Assembly: GCF_008843145.1 (NCBI RefSeq)
Contig: NZ_CP030265.1
Location: 2,404,001-2,468,000, forward strand
From: Skermanella pratensis
Lineage (GTDB): Bacteria; Pseudomonadota; Alphaproteobacteria; Azospirillales; Azospirillaceae
Direction of reading: 5' to 3'
DNA: 64,000 bases
Position numbers and translations under genes: made by a program. The notes beneath the pieces were generated by a model that saw only the letters and a list, made by a program, of their open reading frames with translations, was not told the origin of the DNA and did no database searches. This document shows, piece by piece, positions 57,097-64,000 of this stretch (position 1 is the first letter of the stretch; each line of letters begins with the position of its first letter).

Positions 57097-57576
57097 TCAG
57101 CCCGGCGGCAGGGTGCCGCCCGGCACGAGTTCCAGGCAGTTCTCCACGATCCGGTAGCACTGGCCCATGGAGGCCGACGCGCCGGCGGAACCGGTGTAGG
57201 ACAGTTGTTCGACAACCCCGTTCCTCACGGTGAAGGTCGCGTCGCAGCTGTTGGAATAGCCGCCGCCCCCGCCGAACAACGGGATGCCGATGCCGAAGCC
57301 GACACCGGAGCCGCCGCTGCCGCCGGCCACGCCGAACGACGTGCTCGGCCCGCCGCCGCCGAATTCACGGCTGGTGTAGGTCATGAACTCGGTGCTGTCG
57401 ACCTGCGCGGAGCGCTGGGGCACGCCCGCGCAGGACAGCAGAGTCTCCTTCGGCATGCCCACGAGCGTCCGCCGCGCGTCGGCGGCCCTGTCCGCATTGG
57501 GATTTGCGCAGGATGCCAATGCCGCCGCGGCGGCACCCAGCACAAGCATGGTCCTGATCGACGAAGATCCCCTCAC
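57097..57576 (-). CDS. small lipoprotein with Gly-rich region
   Basis: About 160 residues with a lipoprotein-type signal (MLVLGAAAAALASC). The mature part has GMPKETLLSCAGVPQRSAQVDST near the start, a Gly-rich, low-complexity middle (about 75-105) and a C-terminal strand-rich part with CDATFTVRNGVVEQLSY and cysteines in CYRIVENCLELV. It resembles small outer-membrane lipoproteins of the SmpA/BamE style in the first half, but this is weak. The start is uncertain: GTG at 57576 or ATG at 57549. Confidence 0.6.
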   Translation of the reverse strand: MRGSSSIRTMLVLGAAAAALASCANPNADRAADARRTLVGMPKETLLSCAGVPQRSAQVDSTEFMTYTSREFGGGGPSTSFGVAGGSGGSGVGFGIGIPLFGGGGGYSNSCDATFTVRNGVVEQLSYTGSAGASASMGQCYRIVENCLELVPGGTLPPG

Positions 57577-57752
57577 CTCACGCTCCTTTCCGATGTCCCG
57601 GCCCGATGTCCAGGCTTCATATTGTTTCTTGGAAAACAGTACAGGAGGCACTGTAGTTCACCCGAAGAGGCTTGATCGAGGGCGCTTCCGCTTCAAGCTT
57701 GATGGGGCTTCCCGGACCCAACGGGACCGGACCAATCGGGGAGGTCGCTTCG

Positions 57753-58562
57753 ATGCCGTTCCAGACCACGTTCCGCCGCACGATCGCGGGCATCCTCACG
57801 TTCCTCGCCGGCTTGGCCGGCCCCTCCGCCGTCATGGCCATGTGCCAGCCGGTGGCGTCCGACCCCGGCACGCTGCACCACCCCGCGGCGATCAGGCAAA
57901 CGGCGGCGCCGGCCGCGGGATCGCTGCGGCTGACCTTCCTCGGCCATTCCAGTTTCCTGATCGAGAGCCCGGAAGACGTGTCGGCGGTGACCGACTACAA
58001 CGGCTATCTGCGGCCGGACCGGCTTCCCGACATCGTGACGATGAACAACGCGCATTCGACCCACTACACCGACCGACCGGACCCCGGCATCCGGCACGTG
58101 CTGCGCGGCTGGGGCGACGAGGACGGCATGGCCGTCCACGACGTGACCCTGCGCGACATGCGGGTGCGGAACGTCCCGACCAACGTGAGGGATTACGGCG
58201 GCACGCGGGTGAGCGGCAACTCGATCTTCGTGTTCGAGGCCGGCGGCCTGTGCGTCGCCCACCTGGGTCACCTGCACCACACCCTGACCGACATGCACTT
58301 GGCGGAACTGGGCGTCATCGACGTGCTGCTGGTGCCGGTGGACGGTTCATACACCATGGCGCAGGACTACATGGTCGAGGTGATCGCTCAGATCCAGCCG
58401 CCGCTGGTGGTCCCGATGCACTACTTCAACGCCTCGACGCTCGCGGGCTTCCTCCAGCGGATGGGCGGTACGTACGAAGTCAGGACATCGGACGACGCCA
58501 CGGTGACCCTGTCCCGCCAGACCCTCCCGTACCGCCAGATCCTCGTCCTGCCCGGCCACTGA
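57753..58562 (+). CDS. exported metallo-β-lactamase-fold hydrolase (UlaG/YtnP-like)
   Basis: 269 residues with a signal peptide (GILTFLAGLAGPSAVMA) and a metallo-hydrolase fold. The first strand reads LRLTFLGHSSFLIESPE. Metal-site residues appear in MNNAHSTHYTD, HLGHLHHTLTD and PMHYFNA, and Asp in DYNGYLRPD. The usual HxHxDH loop is replaced by NNAHSTHYTD, as in UlaG-type and zinc-dependent L-ascorbate-6-phosphate lactonase relatives. The natural substrate is unknown. The start at 57753 follows GGGGAGG. Confidence 0.85.
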   Translation: MPFQTTFRRTIAGILTFLAGLAGPSAVMAMCQPVASDPGTLHHPAAIRQTAAPAAGSLRLTFLGHSSFLIESPEDVSAVTDYNGYLRPDRLPDIVTMNNAHSTHYTDRPDPGIRHVLRGWGDEDGMAVHDVTLRDMRVRNVPTNVRDYGGTRVSGNSIFVFEAGGLCVAHLGHLHHTLTDMHLAELGVIDVLLVPVDGSYTMAQDYMVEVIAQIQPPLVVPMHYFNASTLAGFLQRMGGTYEVRTSDDATVTLSRQTLPYRQILVLPGH

Positions 58563-58576
58563 GGGCGGTCGGGCCT

Positions 58577-59548
58577 TCACCGGGCGAACTGCATCTCGAT
58601 GCGGCTGCTCCAGGCGGGATCGGCCATATCGGGCCATTTGTCCTTGTCGAAACCCTGCATCTGCTTCAGCCGCTCCGGATCGGCGTCCAGGATGAAGCGT
58701 TTCTCCTGCTCGTTCAGCCTGAGCACGCGCCAGGGAACGGCGAACAGCTTTTCCCCGAAGCCCAGGGTGCCGCCGAACGCCAGGACCGCATAGACGACCC
58801 TGCCGTCGGCCAGGTCCACCATGGTGGCCTCGATTGTCCCCAGTTCCTGGCCGGCCCGGTTGCGCACGGTGTCGCCGGCAAGGCTCCCGGCCGACATGAC
58901 GCGCCTGTGCAGCACGTCGCCGTCGCGTCCCATCCAGAAGCCGTGGACACGGTGCCCCCAGGACAGGTCGGCCATGTCCGGCCAGTCGTCCTTGTCGAAG
59001 CCCGGAGCCCCGCGCAGCCGCCCCCTGTCGATGTCGATCCAGATCTGCCGACGCCGCTCGTCGACGCGCAGCGCCTGCCAGGGCAGGGCGAAGAGCTTGC
59101 CCCCCATCCCCATCATGCCGCCGAACGACAGCACGGCATAGGCGACGCGCCCCGTCGGGACGTCGATCATGATGTCTTCGATCCGGCCCAGTCCCTGGTT
59201 CTCCAGGTTGCGGACCTCGTCGCCGATCAGCGATTGCGCCGACAGGACCGCACGCCGCCGCCACCCCTTGGCATCGGCGACGAAGCGGTCCGGCTGGGGC
59301 GTGGTCGAGGCGACGGAAACCGCCAGCCAAGCGATCCCGAGGGCGATCAGTCCGGCAGGCACCGGATTGTCCCGGATCGCGTCCGCCAGCCGGTGGCCGC
59401 CACGGGAGCGCAGCGTTCCCGTGACATCCTCCAGCCACTCGCTCGGCTTGAACTTGCGCTCCAGCTGCGAGATCGCCCGCGCCAGGTTCGCCTGGGTCTC
59501 GCCGATCTCGCGCTGGATCTCGTCCGGTGAGCGGCCGTAGCCGGTCAT
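58577..59548 (-). CDS. DUF3618 plus two PRC-barrel domains
   Basis: 323 residues. The N-terminal DUF3618 motif is SPDEIQREIGETQANLARAI (about 8-50). One transmembrane helix (AGLIALGIAWLAVSVA) follows, then two PRC-barrel domains (about 115-190 and 225-310), each with a LGRIEDIMIDVPTGRVAYAV-type strand pair and a LFALPWQALR/LFAVPWRVLR turn. PRC barrels are found in envelope stress and photosynthetic-complex proteins. It overlaps the holin-like gene by 4 bp, so they are translationally coupled. Confidence 0.88.
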   Translation of the reverse strand: MTGYGRSPDEIQREIGETQANLARAISQLERKFKPSEWLEDVTGTLRSRGGHRLADAIRDNPVPAGLIALGIAWLAVSVASTTPQPDRFVADAKGWRRRAVLSAQSLIGDEVRNLENQGLGRIEDIMIDVPTGRVAYAVLSFGGMMGMGGKLFALPWQALRVDERRRQIWIDIDRGRLRGAPGFDKDDWPDMADLSWGHRVHGFWMGRDGDVLHRRVMSAGSLAGDTVRNRAGQELGTIEATMVDLADGRVVYAVLAFGGTLGFGEKLFAVPWRVLRLNEQEKRFILDADPERLKQMQGFDKDKWPDMADPAWSSRIEMQFAR

Positions 59549-59940
59549 GGCGTGCGGCCCCGGACCAGGCTGGCGTCGCTCTTGAGGGTTTCCAGCGTCC
59601 GCTCCGGCGTCAGGTTCAGCTTCTTCATGTTGCTGATGCCCTTCAGCAGCATGACGACGCCGACCAGCAGCACGACGCCGCCGACGATCAGGGCCGCCAG
59701 CCATGGATCGACCACCTTCGACAGGCCCCAGGTGCCCGCCAGCATCAGGAACAGCATGCCGATGAACAGCACGGCGCCCCCGACCGCCAGGGCCACCGCG
59801 CCGCGGGTGATCTGCCCGACCTTCTGCCCGGCTTCGACGCGGGCCAGCTCGATCTCGCGCTTGACCAGCAACGTCGCTTCCTGCCGCAGATTGGCGAATA
59901 GGCCGCTCAGGGGCATGTCAACCGTCCGGTTTTCCTGCAT
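59545..59940 (-). CDS. phage-holin-superfamily III membrane protein (DUF1469)
   Basis: The 131-residue protein has an amphipathic N-terminal helix (LSGLFANLRQEATLLVKREIEL) followed by two closely spaced transmembrane helices (AVALAVGGAVLFIGMLFLMLAG and LAALIVGGVVLLVGVVMLLKG). The family co-occurs with DUF3618 and PRC-barrel genes in alphaproteobacteria, as here. It has no link to a phage in this window. A role in membrane or envelope stress is likely. Confidence 0.85.
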   Translation of the reverse strand: MQENRTVDMPLSGLFANLRQEATLLVKREIELARVEAGQKVGQITRGAVALAVGGAVLFIGMLFLMLAGTWGLSKVVDPWLAALIVGGVVLLVGVVMLLKGISNMKKLNLTPERTLETLKSDASLVRGRTP

Positions 59941-60046
59941 CTTCCACTCCCGCTACCACATGCGCGCATTTCGACGTCCGAACCGCCGTCCAGCATGTCG
60001 CAAACCATTTAAAGGCGTCGGAGTTCCCGGGGCCGAGGAGTCGGGA

Positions 60047-60745
60047 TCAGGATAACGGCCGCTCGAAACCTGCGGCACGGGCGTCCTCGTCGCTGCAGAA
60101 CAGGCGACCCCCGGTTTCCGGATCGGGCGTGACCTTGTCGTAGACGCCGTCGGTCGGCACCAGGTAGATCTTGCGGCCGGACTGCTCGACGGCGGCCTTA
60201 ACCGGGCAGGGGACCGGGGACTGCCGCTCCGCCTCAAGCCTGTCGCCCTGCCGCCAGCGGACCGATGGGATGAAATCGCCCCGCCAGATCCCGAGCTTGC
60301 TGTCCTTGGCGACCCGCTGCGCTTCCAGATATGCCGGCGGGGCTCCCGGCTGGGCCACGGCGAAACCCTGCTGCACCAGCAGGAGGCCGAGATTGCCGCC
60401 GCTGCCCGTGCACTCCACACCGTCGCCCTCGGGTTGGCGCGTGCAGGACACCGGCGTGATGCCGATCATCTTCCGGAGCGCGAAGCTCGACTCCAGTCCG
60501 CAGGCGTACAGGGAGCCATTGTTGAGGCACCGCTGTCCGAGTTCCGGCGCATCGATACCCGCGAGCTGCTGGACTTCCATCCCGGCCTGCACGGTATCGC
60601 CGTCGATCACCCGGGTGGGAACCGACCCTTCCGAGACCTGCCGGGCGGCCGAAGGAGCCTGGCCTGCCGCGACGGCGATGGCCAGCGTCGCCGTCGCGAC
60701 GATCCCGAGCACCTGTGCGGCAATCCCGATTCCCGATGGTTTCAT
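60047..60745 (-). CDS. exported thermonuclease (SNase)-family protein
   Basis: 232 residues with an N-terminal signal/anchor (VLGIVATATLAIAVAAG). The SNase domain carries the calcium-site segment TRVIDGDTVQ and the family segment LAGIDAPELGQRC. The expected catalytic Arg/Glu helix lies near LRKMIGITPVSC and EAQRVAKDSKLGIW. The C-terminal 60 residues form an extra domain with cysteines (VPCPVKAA, LFCSDEDAR). It would degrade nucleic acid outside the cytoplasm or process envelope DNA. Confidence 0.82.
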   Translation of the reverse strand: MKPSGIGIAAQVLGIVATATLAIAVAAGQAPSAARQVSEGSVPTRVIDGDTVQAGMEVQQLAGIDAPELGQRCLNNGSLYACGLESSFALRKMIGITPVSCTRQPEGDGVECTGSGGNLGLLLVQQGFAVAQPGAPPAYLEAQRVAKDSKLGIWRGDFIPSVRWRQGDRLEAERQSPVPCPVKAAVEQSGRKIYLVPTDGVYDKVTPDPETGGRLFCSDEDARAAGFERPLS

Positions 60746-60820
60746 GGGGCTTGGGCCCTCCGCCGCCTGTCCGCGCGTACCATCCCTTGGCCAACCGGAC
60801 GCGCGGCGGATGGTTCCCGG

Positions 60821-61621
60821 TCAAGCCCTCGGCGGGATCGAGCCTCTTTCGTCGGAGATGGTGATCTCGACGCGGCGGTTCTGCTGGCGCCCGCCCGAGG
60901 TGTTGTTGCTGGCGACCGGAAGCGCCGGACCCAGGCCACGGCTGACGATCCGTTGCGGGTCGATGCCCTGCGAAACCAGCGCCCGGCGTACGGCTTCGGC
61001 CCGGTTCTCGGACAGCTCCTGGTTCAGTTCGACGCTGCCGGTGCTGTCGGTGAAGCCGGTGACTTCCACCGTCCGTTCCGGGTGCTGCCGCATGAAGGCC
61101 GCGAGATCGGTTATGGTCCGCTGGGCTCCCGGGCGCAGCTCGGACTTTCCGACCTCGAACAGGACGTCGCCGAGCGTCAGGACCATGCCGCGTTCGGTCT
61201 GCTTGGCCTGCAGTTCGGCAAGCTCGCGCTGAAGGTTCTGGACCTGCCCTGAGCGGGCATTGAGAAGTACCTGGTCGCGGCTCTGGTTGGCCTGCTCGAT
61301 CTGCTGCTGCGCCGACTTCAATTCGGCGGTCTGGACCGCGATCTCGGCCCGGCGCGACGCCAGATAGGCCTCGTGGTCGACCACGCCGACGTCCTCCCCG
61401 GCCTGCTGGGCGTCCTGTGCTGCGCGCAGCGCCTGCTCGGCGCGCTGCAATTCCAGCGCGGCCGTGTTGACCACCTGCGGATTGTTGCGGGCCGACTGAT
61501 AGGCCGAGTTCGCCTGGCTGACGCTGGCCGTTTCGGTCGGGGCATTGGCGCAGGCGGCAAGCAGCGCGCACGCCGAGGCGCCCAGCGCCAAACGGCGAAT
61601 GACGGTCATCTGATTTCCCAT
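60821..61621 (-). CDS. OmpA-family lipoprotein with DUF4398 domain
   Basis: 266 residues. The lipoprotein signal is LALGASACALLAAC. A helical DUF4398-type region (about 30-110) leads to a coiled stretch (LQRELAELQAKQTERG). The C-terminal OmpA peptidoglycan-binding domain has the segments VEVTGFTDSTGSVELNQELSENRAEAV and GIDPQRIVSRGLGPALPVASN and ends with NRRVEITI. It anchors the outer membrane to the cell wall. The start at 61621 follows GAGGGAG. It overlaps the upstream DUF4398 gene at its longer TTG start, so the two are coupled. Confidence 0.9.
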   Translation of the reverse strand: MGNQMTVIRRLALGASACALLAACANAPTETASVSQANSAYQSARNNPQVVNTAALELQRAEQALRAAQDAQQAGEDVGVVDHEAYLASRRAEIAVQTAELKSAQQQIEQANQSRDQVLLNARSGQVQNLQRELAELQAKQTERGMVLTLGDVLFEVGKSELRPGAQRTITDLAAFMRQHPERTVEVTGFTDSTGSVELNQELSENRAEAVRRALVSQGIDPQRIVSRGLGPALPVASNNTSGGRQQNRRVEITISDERGSIPPRA

Positions 61622-61635
61622 GGGTCGCATCTCCC

Positions 61636-62025
61636 TCAACTGGTCGGCCGTGCGTTCAGCTCACGCCGCAGCGTGTCGATGCTGGCCTGGACCGCGGCGA
61701 CCGCTTCCTTGGTGGTCTGGGTACGAGAGCGAAGTTCGGCGAGACGGGCATCGACCTCCGCCTGCTCGGCAAGCCGCCGGGCCTCCGCGTTGTTCTCGTC
61801 CTGCATCTGGCGTCGGGCGGCTTCCAACTTCTCGCGCGCCATGTTGAGTTCCACGGGGGAGTACTCGACCGCGCCGGCAGTTTCGGCATTCCGGATGATG
61901 TTGTCCGACAGCGTCACTTGTTCGGTTGGAGCCGGGATATTGTTGGCGCAGGCGGCCAGCGCCAGGGCAGCACCGGCCACGAGGCATAGCCTGCCCAATC
62001 CCCGCACTTCGGACGTTATTGGCAT
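61636..62025 (-). CDS. DUF4398 lipoprotein
   Basis: The 129-residue protein has a lipobox (LVAGAALALAAC) and an all-helical DUF4398 domain (VELNMAREKLEAARRQMQDE, ARRLAEQAEVDARLAELRSR). The mature protein is a long coiled coil. It precedes the OmpA/DUF4398 lipoprotein and shares the domain with it. The pair probably forms an envelope complex. Confidence 0.87.
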   Translation of the reverse strand: MPITSEVRGLGRLCLVAGAALALAACANNIPAPTEQVTLSDNIIRNAETAGAVEYSPVELNMAREKLEAARRQMQDENNAEARRLAEQAEVDARLAELRSRTQTTKEAVAAVQASIDTLRRELNARPTS

Positions 62026-62242
62026 GACATCACACTCTCGTCGGCAATTGAAGGTCGCGGGTCACGCCCGCGCTGCCTTACAACCAGCAAGGATGCGACT
62101 AGTTCCCTCGCAAGGTCGGGGAGAGTTCGAACGGGTATAGACTGACTTTGCATATCGCCAGGGCCACGATCGGGTGCGATCCTACGGAGGTCAACCAAAG
62201 AATGCAGCGTGTAAATCGGCTGCCCACACGGGAGGGAACACC

Positions 62243-63268
62243 ATGAATATGGACAGGCGAACGATTCTGAAAGCGGGTGCGGCATCGGCGGGGGTCCTCG
62301 CCGCAGGTCCGGCCCTGGCCCGGGATTGGGGCCATCCACAACCAGTGCGTTATCCCGACCCGGCCATCGAGGTCGTGGACCAAAGCTTCGCCAAGTACCG
62401 GATCGGCAACGCCAACGTCGAGCGTTTGGCCACCGGATTGCGCTGGGCGGAAGGGCCGGTTTACTTCCGGGACGGCGGGTACCTGGTGTGGAGCGACATT
62501 CCCAACAACCGGCTGATGCGGTGGACGGAGGAGACGGGAGCGGTCAGCGTCTTCCGCCCGGTCTCGAACCACGCCAACGGCAACACCCGCGACCGCCAGG
62601 GCCGGCTGATCAGCTGCGAACACGGTTCCAGGCGCGTCACGCGGACCGAGTACGACGGCACCGTCACGGTGCTGATCGACCGGTTCGAGGGGAAACGGCT
62701 CAACGCCCCGAACGACGCGGTCGTGCATTCCGACGGCGGCATCTGGTTCACCGATCCCGGGTACGGCATCCTGGGCGACTACGAGGGCGGGAAGGCCGAG
62801 TTCGAACTGCCGACCAACGTCTATCGCCTTGACCCCGCCACTGGTCAGGCGACCGTGCCGGTCGGCGACTTCCGGCGGCCGAACGGCCTGTGCTTCTCAC
62901 CCGACGAGACGAAGCTCTACATCGCCGACACGGGGGACGACGGGCCGAAGCACATCCGGGTGTTCGACGTGGCGGACGGCACGCGCCTGACCAACGGCCG
63001 TGTCTTCGCCGACATGGGCGCAGGCGCCGCCGACGGCATGCGTACCGATGTGGACGGGAACCTGTGGGCGTCCGCCGGCTGGGGTGGGGAAGGGTATGAC
63101 GGCGTCCACGTCTTCAATCCACAGGGCACGCTGATCGGCAAGATCCACCTTCCGGAGATCTGCTCGAACGTCTGCTTCGGCGGTCCCAGGAGCAACCGCC
63201 TGTTCATGACCGGCAGCACGTCGCTCTACGCGGTCTACGTCAACACCCGCGGCGCCCAGGTCCCCTGA
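62243..63268 (+). CDS. Tat-exported SMP-30/gluconolactonase-family protein
   Basis: 341 residues with a twin-arginine signal (DRRTILKAGAASAGVLAAG). The six-bladed propeller has the SMP-30 features LRWAEGPVYFRDGGYLVWSD, RLNAPNDAVVHSDGGIWFTDPGYG and FRRPNGLCFSPDETKLYIADT, and the metal-binding Glu, Asn and Asp sit in these segments. It hydrolyses a sugar lactone or related ester in the periplasm. The start follows GGGAGGG. Confidence 0.92.
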   Translation: MNMDRRTILKAGAASAGVLAAGPALARDWGHPQPVRYPDPAIEVVDQSFAKYRIGNANVERLATGLRWAEGPVYFRDGGYLVWSDIPNNRLMRWTEETGAVSVFRPVSNHANGNTRDRQGRLISCEHGSRRVTRTEYDGTVTVLIDRFEGKRLNAPNDAVVHSDGGIWFTDPGYGILGDYEGGKAEFELPTNVYRLDPATGQATVPVGDFRRPNGLCFSPDETKLYIADTGDDGPKHIRVFDVADGTRLTNGRVFADMGAGAADGMRTDVDGNLWASAGWGGEGYDGVHVFNPQGTLIGKIHLPEICSNVCFGGPRSNRLFMTGSTSLYAVYVNTRGAQVP

Positions 63269-63295
63269 GCACCGGCGCTCCAACGTCTCCAACCG

Positions 63296-63411
63296 ATTGA
63301 AATCGTTGAAACCGTAGGTCGGGTAGAGCGAAGCGGCACCCGACGAAGCCGGCCCGATGGTGTCGGCTGCCGCTTCGCTCTACCCGACCTGCAAGGCTTG
63401 GCGATTTCAAT
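63296..63411. repeat. palindromic intergenic repeat overlapping a stop codon
   Basis: The 23-bp perfect arms begin AGGTCGGGTAGAGCGAAGCG at 63316-63338 and pair with 63368-63390. An outer 10-bp pair (ATTGAAATCG at 63296-63305 with 63402-63411) encloses them. The right tip contains the TCA that is the stop codon of the next gene at 63407. Otherwise the 138-bp gap holds nothing. Confidence 0.75.
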
Positions 63412-63838
63412 GATGATGATGCCCGTGGCCGTGGTCGCAGCGGCCCTGGGCGTGCTTCTCGTCGCAGGAGAGGCCGTCGGAGACCGGGATCAGGCTGATC
63501 CAGGCGTTCAGGGTGGTCGGATCGTAGCCGACTTCGCGGCGGTCGCCGACCTGGATGAGCGGGCGGCGGATCAGCTCGGGGTCCTTGATCAGGGCTTCGA
63601 GCGCCGCCGCCTCGTCCAGGTCGGCCGGCACGACTTCCTTGCTGCGGACCGCCGGGGCGAAGCGATTGAACCATTCCTCTACGGGGCGGTCGTTGAAATA
63701 GGGACGCAGCGTCTCCGGCGTCCAGGGTTCGGACAGCAGGTCCCGGGCGACGACCGTGTGACCGGCGGCTTCGAGCTGGGTCTTCTGCTTGGCGTTGGCG
63801 GGGCAGCCGGGCTTGGCGTAGAACAGGACTTCGGCCAT
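63407..63838 (-). CDS. nitrogenase-associated ArsC/Spx-family protein with His-rich tail
   Basis: The 143-residue thioredoxin-fold protein begins AEVLFYAKPGCPANAKQ with a single active-site Cys, then TVVARDLLSEPWTPETLRPYF and EWFNRFAPAVRS. The full length resembles the nitrogenase-associated ArsC-like proteins found next to nif genes. It ends in a short His-rich tail (CDHGHGHHHH), a likely metal-binding site. No nif gene is in the window. Confidence 0.83.
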   Translation of the reverse strand: MAEVLFYAKPGCPANAKQKTQLEAAGHTVVARDLLSEPWTPETLRPYFNDRPVEEWFNRFAPAVRSKEVVPADLDEAAALEALIKDPELIRRPLIQVGDRREVGYDPTTLNAWISLIPVSDGLSCDEKHAQGRCDHGHGHHHH

Positions 63839-63941
63839 GGGGCGGTTCTCCGGATGAGATGTGCGGTATGCGGCGGGCATTGTGCACCGCCGCATACCGC
63901 GCCGCCCCCTGGGCGATGCGTCGCACCTCGCCTCCAGGCCG

Positions 63942-64000
63942 TCAGGCGTTCGCGAGCGTGACCAGGGCTTCGGCCAGGACCCGCGCGCCGGCCGCCAAGT
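63942..64000 (-). CDS. C-terminal end of a gene running out of the window (possibly M20-type peptidase)
   Basis: The minus-strand frame reads LAAGARVLAEALVTLANA and stops at 63942. The sequence is typical of the last helix of amidohydrolases of the M20 family, but 18 residues are too few to be sure. Confidence 0.35.
   Translation of the reverse strand, partial: LAAGARVLAEALVTLANA

Noticed and set aside
59545-59940. Prophage remnant, because of the holin-like gene
   Set aside because: The family is widespread outside phages and pairs with DUF3618; no other phage gene is nearby.

Overview
The window is high-GC, densely coding chromosomal DNA of an alphaproteobacterium. The dnaG-rpoD-tRNA-Ile(CAT) order, σ54-driven acetoin genes, DUF2336 and Hpt proteins, and a nitrogenase-associated ArsC-like protein fit Rhodospirillales, most likely an Azospirillum/Skermanella relative. 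That placement is inference from gene content; no rRNA is present.

Layout. 1-9.9 kb is housekeeping: end of dnaG, rpoD, a tRNA, sufE, glutathione-linked enzymes (GST, gloB), a methyltransferase, and uvrA divergent from ssb. 9.9-15.8 kb holds a GT-C type membrane protein, an SDR, a DUF2382 stress protein, an orphan histidine kinase and a short MCP-like protein. 16.0-21.4 kb is an alcohol-oxidation locus: an AcoR-like σ54 activator faces a textbook -24/-12 promoter that drives a Tat-exported Rieske protein and a periplasmic PQQ dehydrogenase. The dehydrogenase carries the Asp-x-Asp lanthanide signature and lacks the vicinal-cysteine pair.

21.8-26.2 kb is a worn stretch. It has one IS5/IS427-type element (21816-22678, TAA target duplication), a collapsed L-lactate permease remnant, a γ-carbonic anhydrase and a phasin each broken by one base in a G/C run, and short stress membrane proteins. 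26.2-31.6 kb is the acetoin catabolism operon acoABC with a σ54 promoter, a palindromic upstream site and its own acoR. 31.6-39 kb carries an ATPase, an Hpt protein with a receiver-like domain, an enoyl-CoA hydratase, a Pro-rich membrane protein, a DUF2336 protein and a TauE exporter. 39-47.3 kb is one leftward operon: a GntR regulator with a 20-bp palindromic operator, a complete dipeptide-type ABC importer and a γ-glutamyltranspeptidase, which together suggest import and cleavage of γ-glutamyl peptides.

47.3-64 kb holds mepA, a dienelactone hydrolase, msrA, an rluE-like pseudouridine synthase, a three-gene unit (degenerate 2-hydroxyacid dehydrogenase, MlrC-like protein, amidotransferase), an MsbA-like exporter, a patatin, cell-envelope and stress proteins (DUF3618/PRC, holin-like, nuclease, OmpA and DUF4398 lipoproteins), an SMP-30 protein and a nitrogenase-associated protein.

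A family of palindromic intergenic repeats beginning with GTAGGTCGG recurs at 25371, 35082, 38040 and 63316, with a related fragment at 22703. Two copies overlap stop codons. No phage, CRISPR array or recognisable defence system was seen. The most unusual features are the Rieske/PQQ-dehydrogenase unit, the nested repeats, and the operon containing a dehydrogenase homologue without its catalytic residues.
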